A stretch of 64,000 nucleotides of DNA from Nocardioides sp. J54 (GCF_000519005.1 NZ_JAER01000004.1:19162-83161), one strand, 5' to 3'; shown: positions 8,709-16,619, counted from the stretch's first letter. Numbers and translations are program-made. The notes: generated from the letters alone by a model not told the origin.

Positions 8709-9206
8709 ATGAGCACGCAGCCGACGTACGACCAGCTCGCCACCCTGCCCGCCTTCGCCGTCCAGCCGGTCCCGACGGCCTTCGAGGACAGCAACGGCTT
8801 CCTCAACGTGCGGCACTACCTCGGCATCGGCAGCGAGGGCCTCGACGAGTCGCTCTACGACGTCGGCATCCCGTTCAACTGGCCGATCGTCAGCGGCTTC
8901 GCGTGCCTCTCGGCCGAGCACCACCTGACCTACCTGCACGAGCTCAAGACCGGCGACCAGATGTCGGTGCGCGTGCGCCTGGTCGGCCGCTCCGAGCGGG
9001 CCGCGCACGCGGTCGTCTACGTCCTCGACGACACCAACCAGCGCATCGCCTGCGTGTTCGAGGAGATCTTCCTCTGCGTGAAGCTGGCCGACCGCAAGAC
9101 CGCGCCGTGGCCCGAGGACGTCGCCGCCGGGCTCGACCGCCGGGTCGCCGAGCACGCCGGGATCGACTGGAAGCCCGAGCTCTCGGGCTGCCTCAACCTG
9201 CGCTGA
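8709..9206 (+). CDS. Hotdog-fold acyl-CoA thioesterase
   Basis: A 165-residue cytoplasmic protein with the 4-hydroxybenzoyl-CoA thioesterase-like hotdog arrangement: ... SNGFLNVRHYLGIGSEGLDESL (helix region near 28-50) followed by beta strands (LSAEHHLTYLHELKTGDQMSVRVRLVGRSER ... VFEEIFLCVKL). It probably hydrolyses a fatty or aromatic acyl-CoA. The His/Asn-rich NVRHY segment is where the family places catalytic residues. Substrate cannot be deduced. It is a monocistronic gene with a leaderless promoter, divergent from the MFS gene. Confidence 0.75.
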   Translation: MSTQPTYDQLATLPAFAVQPVPTAFEDSNGFLNVRHYLGIGSEGLDESLYDVGIPFNWPIVSGFACLSAEHHLTYLHELKTGDQMSVRVRLVGRSERAAHAVVYVLDDTNQRIACVFEEIFLCVKLADRKTAPWPEDVAAGLDRRVAEHAGIDWKPELSGCLNLR

Positions 9207-9245
9207 GCCGGTCCGGGCCGCGTCGCCGGGCGGCGCCCCTGGCTC

Positions 9246-9611
9246 CTAGAGGCGCTGCTCCTCCACGAGCACCTGGATGCTCGGCAGCAGCGCCAGGGCG
9301 TTGACGACGACGGAGAAGACGAGCAGCGCGACCGCCCAGCCCTCGTGCCCGGCGTCCCACAGGGCGAGGGTGCCCAGGCCGAAGACGACGACCTTCACCA
9401 GCGGGCGCACCCACGTGCCGCCGTACGGCGCCTTCGGGGAGGCGAACGCCCACCACACGCCCATCGCCACGAGCGGCAGCAGCCAGACCAGCACCGCACG
9501 GGGGTCGTGCGCCCCGCCCCAGACACCGAAGGCCGCCATCACCAGCAGCTCGTCGACGAAGACCAGGGCCAGCACGGTCCATCCGAAGATCGCTCCCACG
9601 TCGGGGATCAT
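9246..9611 (-). CDS. YrdB-like (DUF2568) four-helix membrane protein
   Basis: A 121-residue protein with four hydrophobic segments (IFGWTVLALVFVDELLVMAAFGVWG; VLVWLLPLVAMGVWWAF; VKVVVFGLGTLALW; WAVALLVFSVVVNAL). The FVDELLVMAAFGVWG segment followed by ASPKAP is typical of the DUF2568/YrdB family. Function is unknown. The start ATG at 9611 has GAGGG at 10-base spacing. It is only 6 bases from the divergent start at 9618, so the two promoters must lie within the opposite coding regions or overlap. Confidence 0.75.
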   Translation of the reverse strand: MIPDVGAIFGWTVLALVFVDELLVMAAFGVWGGAHDPRAVLVWLLPLVAMGVWWAFASPKAPYGGTWVRPLVKVVVFGLGTLALWDAGHEGWAVALLVFSVVVNALALLPSIQVLVEEQRL

Positions 9612-9617
9612 AGGGGC

Positions 9618-10373
9618 GTGACCCTCGACGACCTCGGCCACGACGTGCCGTTGCCGGCCCCGCCGGCGCGCATCGTCTCCCTCGTCCCCTCGATCACCGA
9701 GGCGCTCGCGAGCGACGTCCCCGACCGCCTCGTCGGCGCGACCGACTGGTGCACCCACCCCGCCGACCTCGACGTCCCCCGGGTCCGCGGCACCAAGAAC
9801 CCCGACCTGGCCGCGGTCCGCGACCTCTCCCCCGACCTCGTCGTCGCGAACAAGGAGGAGAACCGCGAGCTCGACGTCCGGCGGCTGCGCGAGGCCGGCG
9901 TCCCGGTGTGGGTGACCGACATCGAGACCGTGCCGCAGGCCCTCGCCTCGCTGACCCGCCTGTACGACGAGGCGCTGGCCGTGCCCGAGCCGGACTGGCT
10001 CGCCGCGGCCCGGGCACGTTGGTCCGGCCCGCTACCGCAGCCGCGCGGGCGGGTCGTCGTCCCCATCTGGCGGGACCCGTGGATGGTCGTCGGGCCGCGG
10101 ACCTACACCGGCGACCTCCTGCGGCGGCTGGGCTGGGAGAACGCCTTTGCCACCGGCGAGGACCGCTACCCGAAGGCCGAGCTCGCCGACCTCGACACCG
10201 ACGGCGTGGACCTGGCGTTGCTGCCGGACGAGCCATACGTGTTCACCGAGGCCGACGGGCCCGAGGCCTTCACCCGGGTGCCGACGCGGCTGGTGTCGGG
10301 GCGGCTGCTGACGTGGTACGGCCCGGCGATGGTCGAGGCGCACGACGTGCTGGCCACTGTGCTGCCATCCTGA
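9618..10373 (+). CDS. BtuF-like helical-backbone metal receptor without signal peptide
   Basis: A 251-residue protein of the periplasmic-binding-protein type used for cobalamin or siderophore-Fe import (ARIVSLVPSITEAL near 15-28; GTKNPDLAAVRDLSPDLVVANKEEN; GRLLTWYGPAMVEAH). The bilobed helical-backbone pattern is clear. It is odd because there is no signal peptide or lipobox: the conserved domain starts within 15 residues of the GTG, so it should remain in the cytoplasm. No permease or ATPase genes lie nearby. The GTG at 9618 lacks a usable Shine-Dalgarno sequence and may be translated leaderless. It could be an intracellular corrinoid-binding protein (inference). Confidence 0.75.
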   Translation: MTLDDLGHDVPLPAPPARIVSLVPSITEALASDVPDRLVGATDWCTHPADLDVPRVRGTKNPDLAAVRDLSPDLVVANKEENRELDVRRLREAGVPVWVTDIETVPQALASLTRLYDEALAVPEPDWLAAARARWSGPLPQPRGRVVVPIWRDPWMVVGPRTYTGDLLRRLGWENAFATGEDRYPKAELADLDTDGVDLALLPDEPYVFTEADGPEAFTRVPTRLVSGRLLTWYGPAMVEAHDVLATVLPS

Positions 10374-10377
10374 GCCC

Positions 10378-10659
10378 GTGAGACCACTACTCGTCGGCGC
10401 CGTGATGGCGCTCGTCGGCTGCGTGCTGCTGCCGATCACCGCCTTCGTCCTCGACGGGACGCGCACCGGGGAGGACCTCGTCCTGCCGGTCCACGTGCTT
10501 CTCGCCGCAGCGATCGGCGCCGTGCTCGGCTCGCTCGCCCTCGACCCCGCGTGGGCGCCGCGCCGGCGGGCCCTCACCGGCGCGGGCCTGGGCCTGCTCG
10601 GGGCCGTGGTCGGGCTGGTGCTCTTCTTCCTGCTGCTCAACGGGTTCGACGGCGCCTGA
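10378..10659 (+). CDS. Small three-helix membrane protein
   Basis: A 93-residue protein, almost entirely three hydrophobic segments (LLVGAVMALVGCVLLPITAFVL; VLLAAAIGAVLGSLAL; GAGLGLLGAVVGLVLFFLLL). The GTG start is 4 bases after the previous stop, so it is likely in one operon with the BtuF-like gene. The family is not recognised and no function is proposed. Confidence 0.65.
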   Translation: MRPLLVGAVMALVGCVLLPITAFVLDGTRTGEDLVLPVHVLLAAAIGAVLGSLALDPAWAPRRRALTGAGLGLLGAVVGLVLFFLLLNGFDGA

Positions 10660-10719
10660 CCGTTCGACCGGGCATCCGTCCTGCTGTCGCGCACGCCACA
10701 CGGCTGTACACGAACTCGT

Positions 10720-10736
10720 AACCCCGTGGCGGGGTT
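10720..10736. other. Short hairpin upstream of small gene
   Basis: AACCCCG-TGG-CGGGGTT, a perfect 7-bp stem 30 bases before the ATG at 10767. It could be a 5'-UTR structure or a terminator for the upstream pair. Confidence 0.35.
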
Positions 10737-10766
10737 GGTGAAACCTCTCCGGCGCACTGTGGAGAC

Positions 10767-10985
10767 ATGACGAAGACGACCTCCACCGGGACCGGGTCCG
10801 GCCGTCACCTCGAGTCCGTCGGCACCACCCCCGCCGACCGCTCCGAGGAGGCCGCCGCCCGCGCCGCCCGCCTCCGCGACCGCCACGCCCAGAACATCGC
10901 CCGCCTCATGGAGCAGCGCAGCGACCTGCGCGGCGTCAACAAGCTCGCCGACTTCGTCGACGACGCGCTCCGCTGGACCGCCTGA
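10767..10985 (+). CDS. Small charged protein of unknown function
   Basis: A 72-residue, highly charged, helix-prone protein with no cysteine and no membrane segment: a Thr/Gly-rich N terminus, then RSEEAAARAARLRDRHAQNIARLMEQRSDLRGVNKLADFVDDALRW. TGGAGAC sits right before the ATG. Codon use matches its neighbours (GC-rich third positions). No family recognised; the length and charge pattern suggest a small regulator or DNA/protein-binding helix pair, but this is only a guess. Confidence 0.5.
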   Translation: MTKTTSTGTGSGRHLESVGTTPADRSEEAAARAARLRDRHAQNIARLMEQRSDLRGVNKLADFVDDALRWTA

Positions 10986-11053
10986 GGCACTCCGAGCCTC
11001 AGCGACCCTCAGCAGATCCTCACCAGACCCTCACCCGGCCGTCACGCACGGCC

Positions 11054-11107
11054 CACCCGCGGCTGCCGCACCACCCGACACGCTCGGGCGGGTGGCGGCC
11101 GCGGGTG
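11054..11107. terminator. Large imperfect hairpin in intergenic region
   Basis: CACCCGCGGC (11054-11063) pairs with GCCGCGGGTG (11098-11107), and inner CCACCCG/CGGGTGG extends the stem. It lies in the 219-base gap between the small protein and the sugar kinase. It probably ends the upstream transcript. Confidence 0.5.
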
Positions 11108-11192
11108 CGTCCGGGGTGGTGCGGGGCATTGCGGGGGTGGTGTGGCGGACGCGGACCTGCGCGGCCGGCCGGTGCCATCGGTGCCCCTCGCC

Positions 11193-11198
11193 TAGGCT
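11193..11198 (+). promoter_or_regulatory. -10 element of a leaderless promoter (sugar kinase)
   Basis: TAGGCT, 6 bases, then GTG at 11205. No ribosome-binding site is present. Confidence 0.5.
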
Positions 11199-11204
11199 CG
11201 AGCG

Positions 11205-12176
11205 GTGACCCCGCTGGACGACCCTGCCGACGCGGCGCCGGACCTGCCGCAGGACCTGCCGCGGGTCCTGGTTGCCGGGGAGGCCCTCATCGACGTCGTG
11301 GAGCGTGCCGGCCGGGCGCCAGTCGAGCTGCCCGGCGGCAGCTGCGCCAACGTCGCCCTCGCCCTGGGCCGGCTGGGACGCCGCCCGCGGCTGGCCACCG
11401 CCCTGGGTGAGGACGACCGCGGTGACCGGCTCCGTCGGTGGCTGGCCGACAGCGACGTCGAGCTCGCGGTCGTCGTACCTCCGGGTGGGGGGACGAGCAC
11501 GGCCCGCGCGGTCCTCGACGAGCACGGTGCGGCGCGCTACGAGTTCGACCTGTCGTGGGCGCTGCCGCCAGTCGGCGACGACCCGTGCGACGTGCTGCAC
11601 GTGGGATCGATCGCCTCGGTGCTCGAGCCCGGCGCCCGCGACGTGCGCGACCTGGTCCGGCGCCGTCGGCGGCACGCCCTGGTCAGCCTCGACCCGAACG
11701 CCCGCCCGGCGATCACGCCCGACGTCGACAGCGCGCGGGAGCGGGTCGAGGAGCTGGTGGCGCTGTCGGACCTGGTGAAGGTGAGCGACGAGGACCTGGG
11801 GTGGTATTTCCCCGGCATCCCGGCCGCCAACGCCGCCGCCCGCTGGGCCCGCCTCGGCCCGGCCCTGGTCGTGGTGACCCGCGGTGGTTCCGGGGCGACC
11901 GTCGTCCGCGCCGACGGCACCCGCCTCGACGTGCCCGGCAAGGCCGTCGAGGTGGTGGACACCATCGCCGCCGGCGACACCTTCACCGCCGGCCTGCTCG
12001 ACGCCCTGCTCACCCTCGGCATCCACGGCGCCGACGCGTACGCGCGCCTGACCGCCCTCGACGACGCCACCGTCGAGGCCGTCGTCCGCCACGCCCACGC
12101 CGCCGCTGCCGTCACCGTCTCCCGCCCCGGCGCCGACCCGCCCCGCCGCGCGGACCTGCCGGAGGTGGGGAGGTAG
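11205..12176 (+). CDS. PfkB-family carbohydrate kinase (fructokinase-like)
   Basis: A 323-residue cytoplasmic ribokinase-fold enzyme. Seen: the N-terminal LVAGEALIDVVE strand-turn, the PfkB signature 1 area (GGSCANVALALGRLGRRPRLATALGEDDRGDRL, about 43-75), and C-terminal signature 2, VVDTIAAGDTFTAGLLDALL, with DTIAAGD holding the catalytic Asp and anion hole. It phosphorylates a sugar, fructose or a similar hexose being likely from overall similarity, using ATP. The GTG start gives a 20-residue Asp/Pro-rich leader; translation is predicted to be leaderless. It stands alone and converges with the HerA-like gene across a repeat region. Confidence 0.88.
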   Translation: MTPLDDPADAAPDLPQDLPRVLVAGEALIDVVERAGRAPVELPGGSCANVALALGRLGRRPRLATALGEDDRGDRLRRWLADSDVELAVVVPPGGGTSTARAVLDEHGAARYEFDLSWALPPVGDDPCDVLHVGSIASVLEPGARDVRDLVRRRRRHALVSLDPNARPAITPDVDSARERVEELVALSDLVKVSDEDLGWYFPGIPAANAAARWARLGPALVVVTRGGSGATVVRADGTRLDVPGKAVEVVDTIAAGDTFTAGLLDALLTLGIHGADAYARLTALDDATVEAVVRHAHAAAAVTVSRPGADPPRRADLPEVGR

Positions 12177-12181
12177 GGGTG

Positions 12182-12334
12182 GGAATCACCTCTTCAGAGG
12201 CGATTCCTGCACTTCCCGACCGTTGCAACGGCCAGGAAGCGGCAGAGACGGTCAGGAAGTCCGCCGGCGGGGGCCGGGAATCACCGCCTGGGCGGCGATT
12301 CCCGAACTTGTTGACCGCTGCAAGAGCCAACAAG
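12182..12334. repeat. Tandem duplication of a two-hairpin intergenic element
   Basis: Two copies of a module about 58 bases long, 95 bases apart, lie between convergent genes. Each has a GGAATC-a-CC..GG-c-GATTCC hairpin (12182-12207 and 12276-12303) followed by a second hairpin with CTT.. and ..AAG arms around GACCG-TGCAA (12212-12239 and 12307-12334). The arms differ between copies but compensate so that the stems are kept (CTTCC/GGAAG versus CTTGTTG/CAACAAG). Extra loose copies of AGGAAG follow each. It is REP-like, with a possible role in termination from both sides. Confidence 0.65.
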
Positions 12335-12378
12335 TCCAGGAAGCGGCCACTATGTACGCCGCCCGGGCCTCGCAGCGA

Positions 12379-14034
12379 TCAGCGTCGGCGACGGGCGGTG
12401 CCGAACATCCCCCGCGCGATCTCCGCGGCAGCGGTGCGCATGAACTGCTTGAACGCCGAGGACCTCACGACGTCCTTGACGATCTCGCCGGCGCCGCCGC
12501 CCTCGTCCTTCTTCTTCGCCTTCGACTTCGAGGAGGTCTTCCCCGCGGCACCGGAGCCGGCCTTCTCCTCCGCCTCCTCCGCCTCCTTCGCGCCCTCTTC
12601 GAGCTTCTTCGCGAGGATCTCGCGGGCCGACTCGCGGTCGACGACCTCGGCGTACTTGGCGTTGCGGGGGCTGGCGGCGACGGTGGCCTCCATCGACTCG
12701 GCCGGGCTCGGCGCCATCAGCGACTCGGGGGCGCGCAGCCGGGTCCACGCGACCGGGGTCGGGGCGCCCTTCTCCCCCATCACCGTCACGATCGCCTCGC
12801 CGATCCCGAGCGTAGTGATCACCTCGCCGAGGTCGTCGTAGGCGCTGCGCGGGTAGGTGTTGACGGTCGCCTTGAGCGCCTTCGCGTCGTTGGGCGTGTG
12901 CGCGCGGAGCTGGTGCTGGACGCGCGAGCCGAGCTGGGCGAGCACGTCGTCGGGTACGTCGGTGGGGCTCTGCGTCACGAAGAAGACGCCGACGCCCTTC
13001 GAGCGGATCAGCCGCACGGTCTGGGCGATCTGCTCGAGGAAGGGCTTCGAGGCGTCCTTGAACAGCAGGTGCGCCTCGTCGAAGAAGAACACCAGCTTGG
13101 GCTTGTCGATGTCGCCGACCTCGGGCAGGTCGTGGAAGAGGTCCGCGAGCAGCCACATCAGGAAGGTGGAGAAGATCGCCGGGCGGTCCTGCAGGTTCGG
13201 CAGCTCGACCAGGTTGACCAGGCCGCGGCCGTCGGAGGCGAGCTGCAGCAGGTCGGCGGAGTCGAACTCCGGCTCACCGAAGAAGGCCTCGGCACCCTGG
13301 TCGGCGAACGCGATCAGCTCGCGCAGGATGACGCCCGCGGTCGCCGCGGACAACCCGCCGAGGTCCTTGAGGTCCGCCTTGCCCTCGGCGCTGGTGAGGT
13401 GCTGGACGACGGCGCGCAGGTCCTGCAGGTCGAGCAGCGGCAGGCCCTTCTTGTCGGCGTAGTGGAAGACCAGGCCGAGGCTGGACTCCTGGGTGTCGTT
13501 GAGACCGAGGACCCGGCTGAGCAGGATCGGGCCGAAGGAGGTCACGGTCACCCGGATCGGGATGCCGATGCCCTGGCCGCCGAGCGCGTAGTACTCCACC
13601 GGGAACGCGGTCGCGGTCCAGTCCTGGCCGACCGACTTCGTGCGCGCCAGCAGCTTGTCGTTCGCCTCGCCCGCGGTCGCCAGGCCGGACAGGTCGCCCT
13701 TGATGTCGGCGGCGAAGACCGGTACGCCGTGGGCGCTGAGCTGCTCGGCGAGCAGCTGCAGCGTCTTCGTCTTGCCCGTGCCGGTGGCACCGGCGATGAG
13801 GCCGTGGCGGTTGAGCATGCCGAGCGGGATCCGGATCGTGCTGCCGGTCAGCTCGTCGGGGCCGGACATCAGCCCGCCGAGCTCGAGCGCCGGGCCCTCG
13901 AAGGCGTAGCCGGGCGCGACCGCCTGCTCGATCGGCCCCAACTCGGCTGCGGGCGCGTCGGGCGCCTCGGGGGCCTCCCCGGGGGCGGCGGCGTCGGGCG
14001 CGGGCGTCTCTGCGGGCGTCTGCTCCTGCGTCAT
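12379..14034 (-). CDS. HerA-like (DUF853) P-loop ATPase
   Basis: A 551-residue protein of the YjgR/DUF853 family of HerA-FtsK-type ATPases. An acidic Pro/Ala-rich N-terminal tail (1-35) is followed by Walker A GATGTGKT (82-89), FAADIKGDLSGLA (about 107-120), Walker B with FFFDEAHLLF (about 313-322), a sensor-like FFVTQSPTDVPDDVL and an arginine-containing QLGSRVQHQLRA. The C-terminal 100 residues are charged coiled coil (EEGAKEAEEAEEKAGSG ... KSKAKKKDE), ending in a helix. It probably pumps or remodels DNA as a hexamer, but the cellular role of DUF853 proteins is not established. No NurA nuclease gene is adjacent, so the classic HerA-NurA partnership is not supported. Confidence 0.88.
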   Translation of the reverse strand: MTQEQTPAETPAPDAAAPGEAPEAPDAPAAELGPIEQAVAPGYAFEGPALELGGLMSGPDELTGSTIRIPLGMLNRHGLIAGATGTGKTKTLQLLAEQLSAHGVPVFAADIKGDLSGLATAGEANDKLLARTKSVGQDWTATAFPVEYYALGGQGIGIPIRVTVTSFGPILLSRVLGLNDTQESSLGLVFHYADKKGLPLLDLQDLRAVVQHLTSAEGKADLKDLGGLSAATAGVILRELIAFADQGAEAFFGEPEFDSADLLQLASDGRGLVNLVELPNLQDRPAIFSTFLMWLLADLFHDLPEVGDIDKPKLVFFFDEAHLLFKDASKPFLEQIAQTVRLIRSKGVGVFFVTQSPTDVPDDVLAQLGSRVQHQLRAHTPNDAKALKATVNTYPRSAYDDLGEVITTLGIGEAIVTVMGEKGAPTPVAWTRLRAPESLMAPSPAESMEATVAASPRNAKYAEVVDRESAREILAKKLEEGAKEAEEAEEKAGSGAAGKTSSKSKAKKKDEGGGAGEIVKDVVRSSAFKQFMRTAAAEIARGMFGTARRRR

Positions 14035-14103
14035 GCCACGGAACTCTATGCCCGCCCGCCGTCCGGCTCCCCGTGCGCGAGGTGGTGTCGCGCGGCGGCC
14101 CCG

Positions 14104-14109
14104 TAGACT
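14104..14109 (+). promoter_or_regulatory. -10 element of a leaderless promoter (VapB-like gene)
   Basis: TAGACT, 8 bases, then GTG at 14118, with no Shine-Dalgarno sequence. Confidence 0.45.
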
Positions 14110-14117
14110 CCGAGCCC

Positions 14118-14414
14118 GTGATCTTCAAGCGCGTGGGAGTCGGGCGTCCGTACCCCGACCACGGCCTCGACTCCAGGGGGTGGGCCGCCGTACCCCCGCG
14201 CCAGGTCCGCCTCGACGAGCTCGTGACCACCAAGGACACCCTGCAGCTGTCGTCCCTGCTCGACGAGGACTCCACGTTCTACGGCGACCTGTTCGCCCAC
14301 GTCGTGCTCTGGCACGACGAGTACTACCTCGAGGACGGCCTGCACCGTGCGCTGCGGGCAGCCCTGCAGCAGCGCAACGTCCTGCACGCCCGCGTGATCC
14401 GGATGGAGGGCTGA
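14118..14414 (+). CDS. Conserved actinobacterial protein, often labelled VapB-like antitoxin
   Basis: A 98-residue protein, VIFKRVGVGRPYPDHG at the N terminus and VLWHDEYYLEDGLHRALRAALQQR later. In actinomycetes this short protein is usually found just before a LytR_C protein, as here, and databases often name it a VapB-type antitoxin. No VapC/PIN toxin gene is adjacent, so a toxin-antitoxin role is not supported. The GTG at 14118 is chosen over the earlier in-frame ATG at 14073 because the family begins VIFKRV and the -10 box fits leaderless translation. The next gene starts 2 bases after its stop. Confidence 0.7.
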   Translation: MIFKRVGVGRPYPDHGLDSRGWAAVPPRQVRLDELVTTKDTLQLSSLLDEDSTFYGDLFAHVVLWHDEYYLEDGLHRALRAALQQRNVLHARVIRMEG

Positions 14415-14416
14415 GG

Positions 14417-14959
14417 ATGGCCGAGGACGAGCCCCGCAACGGCAACCGCGCCGCCCTGACCCTGGCCGTGCTGGCCGTGGTCTTCCTCGCCAGCGTCGCC
14501 TGGGCGTGGTCGCGGGTCACCGAGCCGTTCCCGGAGAAGATCCAGGCGGCCCCCTGCACCGACACCCTGATCTCCGCCGGCGAGGAGGTCTCGCCGCCGC
14601 AGGTGATGGTGACCGTGCTGAACGCGGGCGGCCCCAACGGCCTTGCCAGCCGCACCATGTCCCGGCTCGAGCGCTTCGGCTTCGCCGCCGGCGAGACCGG
14701 CAACGCGCCGTCCGACACCGGACCGGTCGCCGCGCAGGTGTGGGCGAGCGACCCGGGCGACCCCGCGGCGCTGCTGCTGGCGTCCTACCTCGGCCGGAAC
14801 GTCGACATCGTCGACCGCGGCTCCGGCTACCCCGGTGTCACGATCGTGGTCGGCAAGAAGTTCAAGAAGGTCCGCAAGGGCCGCGCGGCGATCACCGCAC
14901 AGAAGGACTCCTACGTCTGCACGCCGCCGCTGAGCAGCGAGCCCGACGACCTGCCCTGA
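14417..14959 (+). CDS. Membrane-anchored LytR C-terminal domain protein
   Basis: A 180-residue protein with a short cytoplasmic N terminus (MAEDEPRNGNR), one membrane anchor (AALTLAVLAVVFLASVAWAW, 12-31) and an extracellular LytR_C domain (about 60-170: VMVTVLNAGGPNGLASRTMSRLERFGFAAGETGNAP, then AQVWASDPGDPAALLLASYLG). It resembles the mycobacterial cell-envelope integrity protein Cei (Rv2700) in architecture. It likely acts at the cell wall, possibly with LytR-CpsA-Psr ligases. It is translationally coupled to the preceding small gene, with GAGG just before the ATG. Confidence 0.82.
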   Translation: MAEDEPRNGNRAALTLAVLAVVFLASVAWAWSRVTEPFPEKIQAAPCTDTLISAGEEVSPPQVMVTVLNAGGPNGLASRTMSRLERFGFAAGETGNAPSDTGPVAAQVWASDPGDPAALLLASYLGRNVDIVDRGSGYPGVTIVVGKKFKKVRKGRAAITAQKDSYVCTPPLSSEPDDLP

Positions 14960-14969
14960 CCCCGCCGGG

Positions 14970-16478
14970 TCAGGCGCGGCGCTCCTCCTCGCCCAGCCAC
15001 TGCGCGAGCCGGCCGCCGGTGCTGACCTGGCGCAGCCGCTGCTCGGTGGCCTCGCGCAGCTTGCGCGGGGTGACCACGAGCAGGTCGTCGCCGTGGCGCA
15101 GCACGGTACGACGCTCCGGCACCATCGCCTGGCCGTCGCGCACGATCATCGAGACGTTCGCCCCGACCGGCAGCCGCAGCTCGCCGACCTCGACGCCGTG
15201 CATCTTCGAGGTCGGGCTGATCCGCACCTGGAGCAGGTCGGCGGCGACCCGGTCGAGAGGTGCTGCCTCGAGGTCGAAGCCGCGCGGCTCCGAGCGGCGG
15301 GTCACCCGCAGCACGCGGGCGAACCACGGCAGCGTCGGCGCGGTGATGATCGTGTCGAGGACGACCAGCACGAAGACGATGTCGAAGAGCCGGTCGGCGT
15401 CGGTCACCTGCTCGGCGAGCGGGATGGTGGCGAGCACGATCGGCACGGCGCCGCGCAGGCCGGCCCAGGACAGGAAGCCGAGCTCGTTCCAGGGCATCGG
15501 CCTGACCACGGCGCACAGCACGATCGACAGGGGTCGGGCGAGGACGGTGAGGACGGTGCCGGCGGCGACCGCGATGCCGATGGTGGTCCACGAGATCCGG
15601 TCCGGCGACAGCAGCAGGCCGAGCATGACGAACAGCCCGATCTGCGCCAGCCAGGCCAGCCCCTCCACGAAGGACCGGGTGGTCGCCCGGTGCGGCAGGT
15701 CGGCGTTGCCGAGGACCAGCGCGGCGACGTACACGGCCGCGAAGCCGCTGGCGTGCACGGCCGAGGCGCTGCCGTACCCGATGATCGCCAGGCACAGCAC
15801 CGCGATCGGGTAGAGGCCGGAGGCGGGCAGCGCCACGCGACGCATCACCCACGTCCCGCCGAAGCCGGCGGCGAGGCCGATCAGCATGCCGGCGGCGAGC
15901 TCGTAGACGACGATCCCGGTGGTCCCCAGCCAGCCGTGCTCACCGACGGCTCCGGACGCGACGAGGCTGACGACGACGACCGTCGGGGCGTCGTTGAGAC
16001 CGGACTCGGCCTCGAGCACGCCGGTGACCCGCTTCGGCAGCGGCACCACCCGGAGCACCGAGAAGACCGCGGCGGCGTCCGTCGGGGAGCAGACGGCACC
16101 GAGCAGGATCGCCAGCTCCCACGACAGGCCGAGCAGGAAGTGGCCGGCCACCGCCATCACGCCGACGGAGATCGCGACGCCGACGGTCGCGAGCGAGACG
16201 CCCATCCGCATGGCCGGGCGCGCCTCGCGCCAGCTCGTGGTGATGCCGCCCTCGGCGAGGATGATCGCCAGCGCGCCGAAGCCGAGCGCGTGGGCGAGCT
16301 CGGCGTCGTCGAAGTCGATGCCGAGGCCGGCCTCCCCCAGGGCGACACCCATGAGGAGGTAGACCAGGAGGCTGGGGAGCCCGGCTCCCGACGACATCCG
16401 GACCGCCAGGACGGCGAGGAACGTGACTGCGGCGCCGATCAGCAGGAAGGTGTCGAGCTGGTGGACGTCGAAGGTCAA
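14970..16478 (-). CDS. CPA1-type cation (K+ or Na+)/proton antiporter with TrkA_C domain
   Basis: A 502-residue protein. About 12-13 membrane segments (residues 8-390) form the Na_H_Exchanger domain; the ion-site region includes LLGAVCSPTDAAAVFSVL and ESGLNDAPTVVVV. A C-terminal cytosolic TrkA_C/RCK-C domain (about 405-490, LLQVRISPTSKMHGVEVGELRLPVGANVSMIVRDG) probably senses a ligand. The combination fits NhaP2/CvrA-type potassium/proton antiporters. It is divergent from the KstR-box gene, with 150 bases between them. Confidence 0.88.
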   Translation of the reverse strand: MTFDVHQLDTFLLIGAAVTFLAVLAVRMSSGAGLPSLLVYLLMGVALGEAGLGIDFDDAELAHALGFGALAIILAEGGITTSWREARPAMRMGVSLATVGVAISVGVMAVAGHFLLGLSWELAILLGAVCSPTDAAAVFSVLRVVPLPKRVTGVLEAESGLNDAPTVVVVSLVASGAVGEHGWLGTTGIVVYELAAGMLIGLAAGFGGTWVMRRVALPASGLYPIAVLCLAIIGYGSASAVHASGFAAVYVAALVLGNADLPHRATTRSFVEGLAWLAQIGLFVMLGLLLSPDRISWTTIGIAVAAGTVLTVLARPLSIVLCAVVRPMPWNELGFLSWAGLRGAVPIVLATIPLAEQVTDADRLFDIVFVLVVLDTIITAPTLPWFARVLRVTRRSEPRGFDLEAAPLDRVAADLLQVRISPTSKMHGVEVGELRLPVGANVSMIVRDGQAMVPERRTVLRHGDDLLVVTPRKLREATEQRLRQVSTGGRLAQWLGEEERRA

Positions 16479-16605
16479 AAGGACACTCGGCTTTCGTCGG
16501 GTGGCGGGGGAGCAGTCTATCGACCGGGCGCTCCGCCCACCGCGTCGGGCGGCAGCTCGCCCGGCGGCTCCCGAGCCCGATCCGCGGCGAACCGTGGCCC
16601 GAACT

Positions 16606-16619
16606 TAGAACATGTTCTA
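16606..16619. promoter_or_regulatory. Exact KstR-type operator
   Basis: TAGAACATGTTCTA, a perfect 14-bp palindrome matching the known KstR consensus TnnAACnnGTTnnA at every fixed position. It overlaps the -10 box (TAGATT, 16618-16623) of the downstream gene, a typical repressor position. No kstR gene lies in this window. Confidence 0.75.

Noticed and set aside
12182..12334. Possible CRISPR array
   Set aside because: Only two copies, palindromic hairpins rather than short direct repeats with unique spacers, and no cas genes nearby.
14118..14414. Type II toxin-antitoxin module
   Set aside because: No toxin gene is adjacent; the partner is a LytR_C membrane protein.
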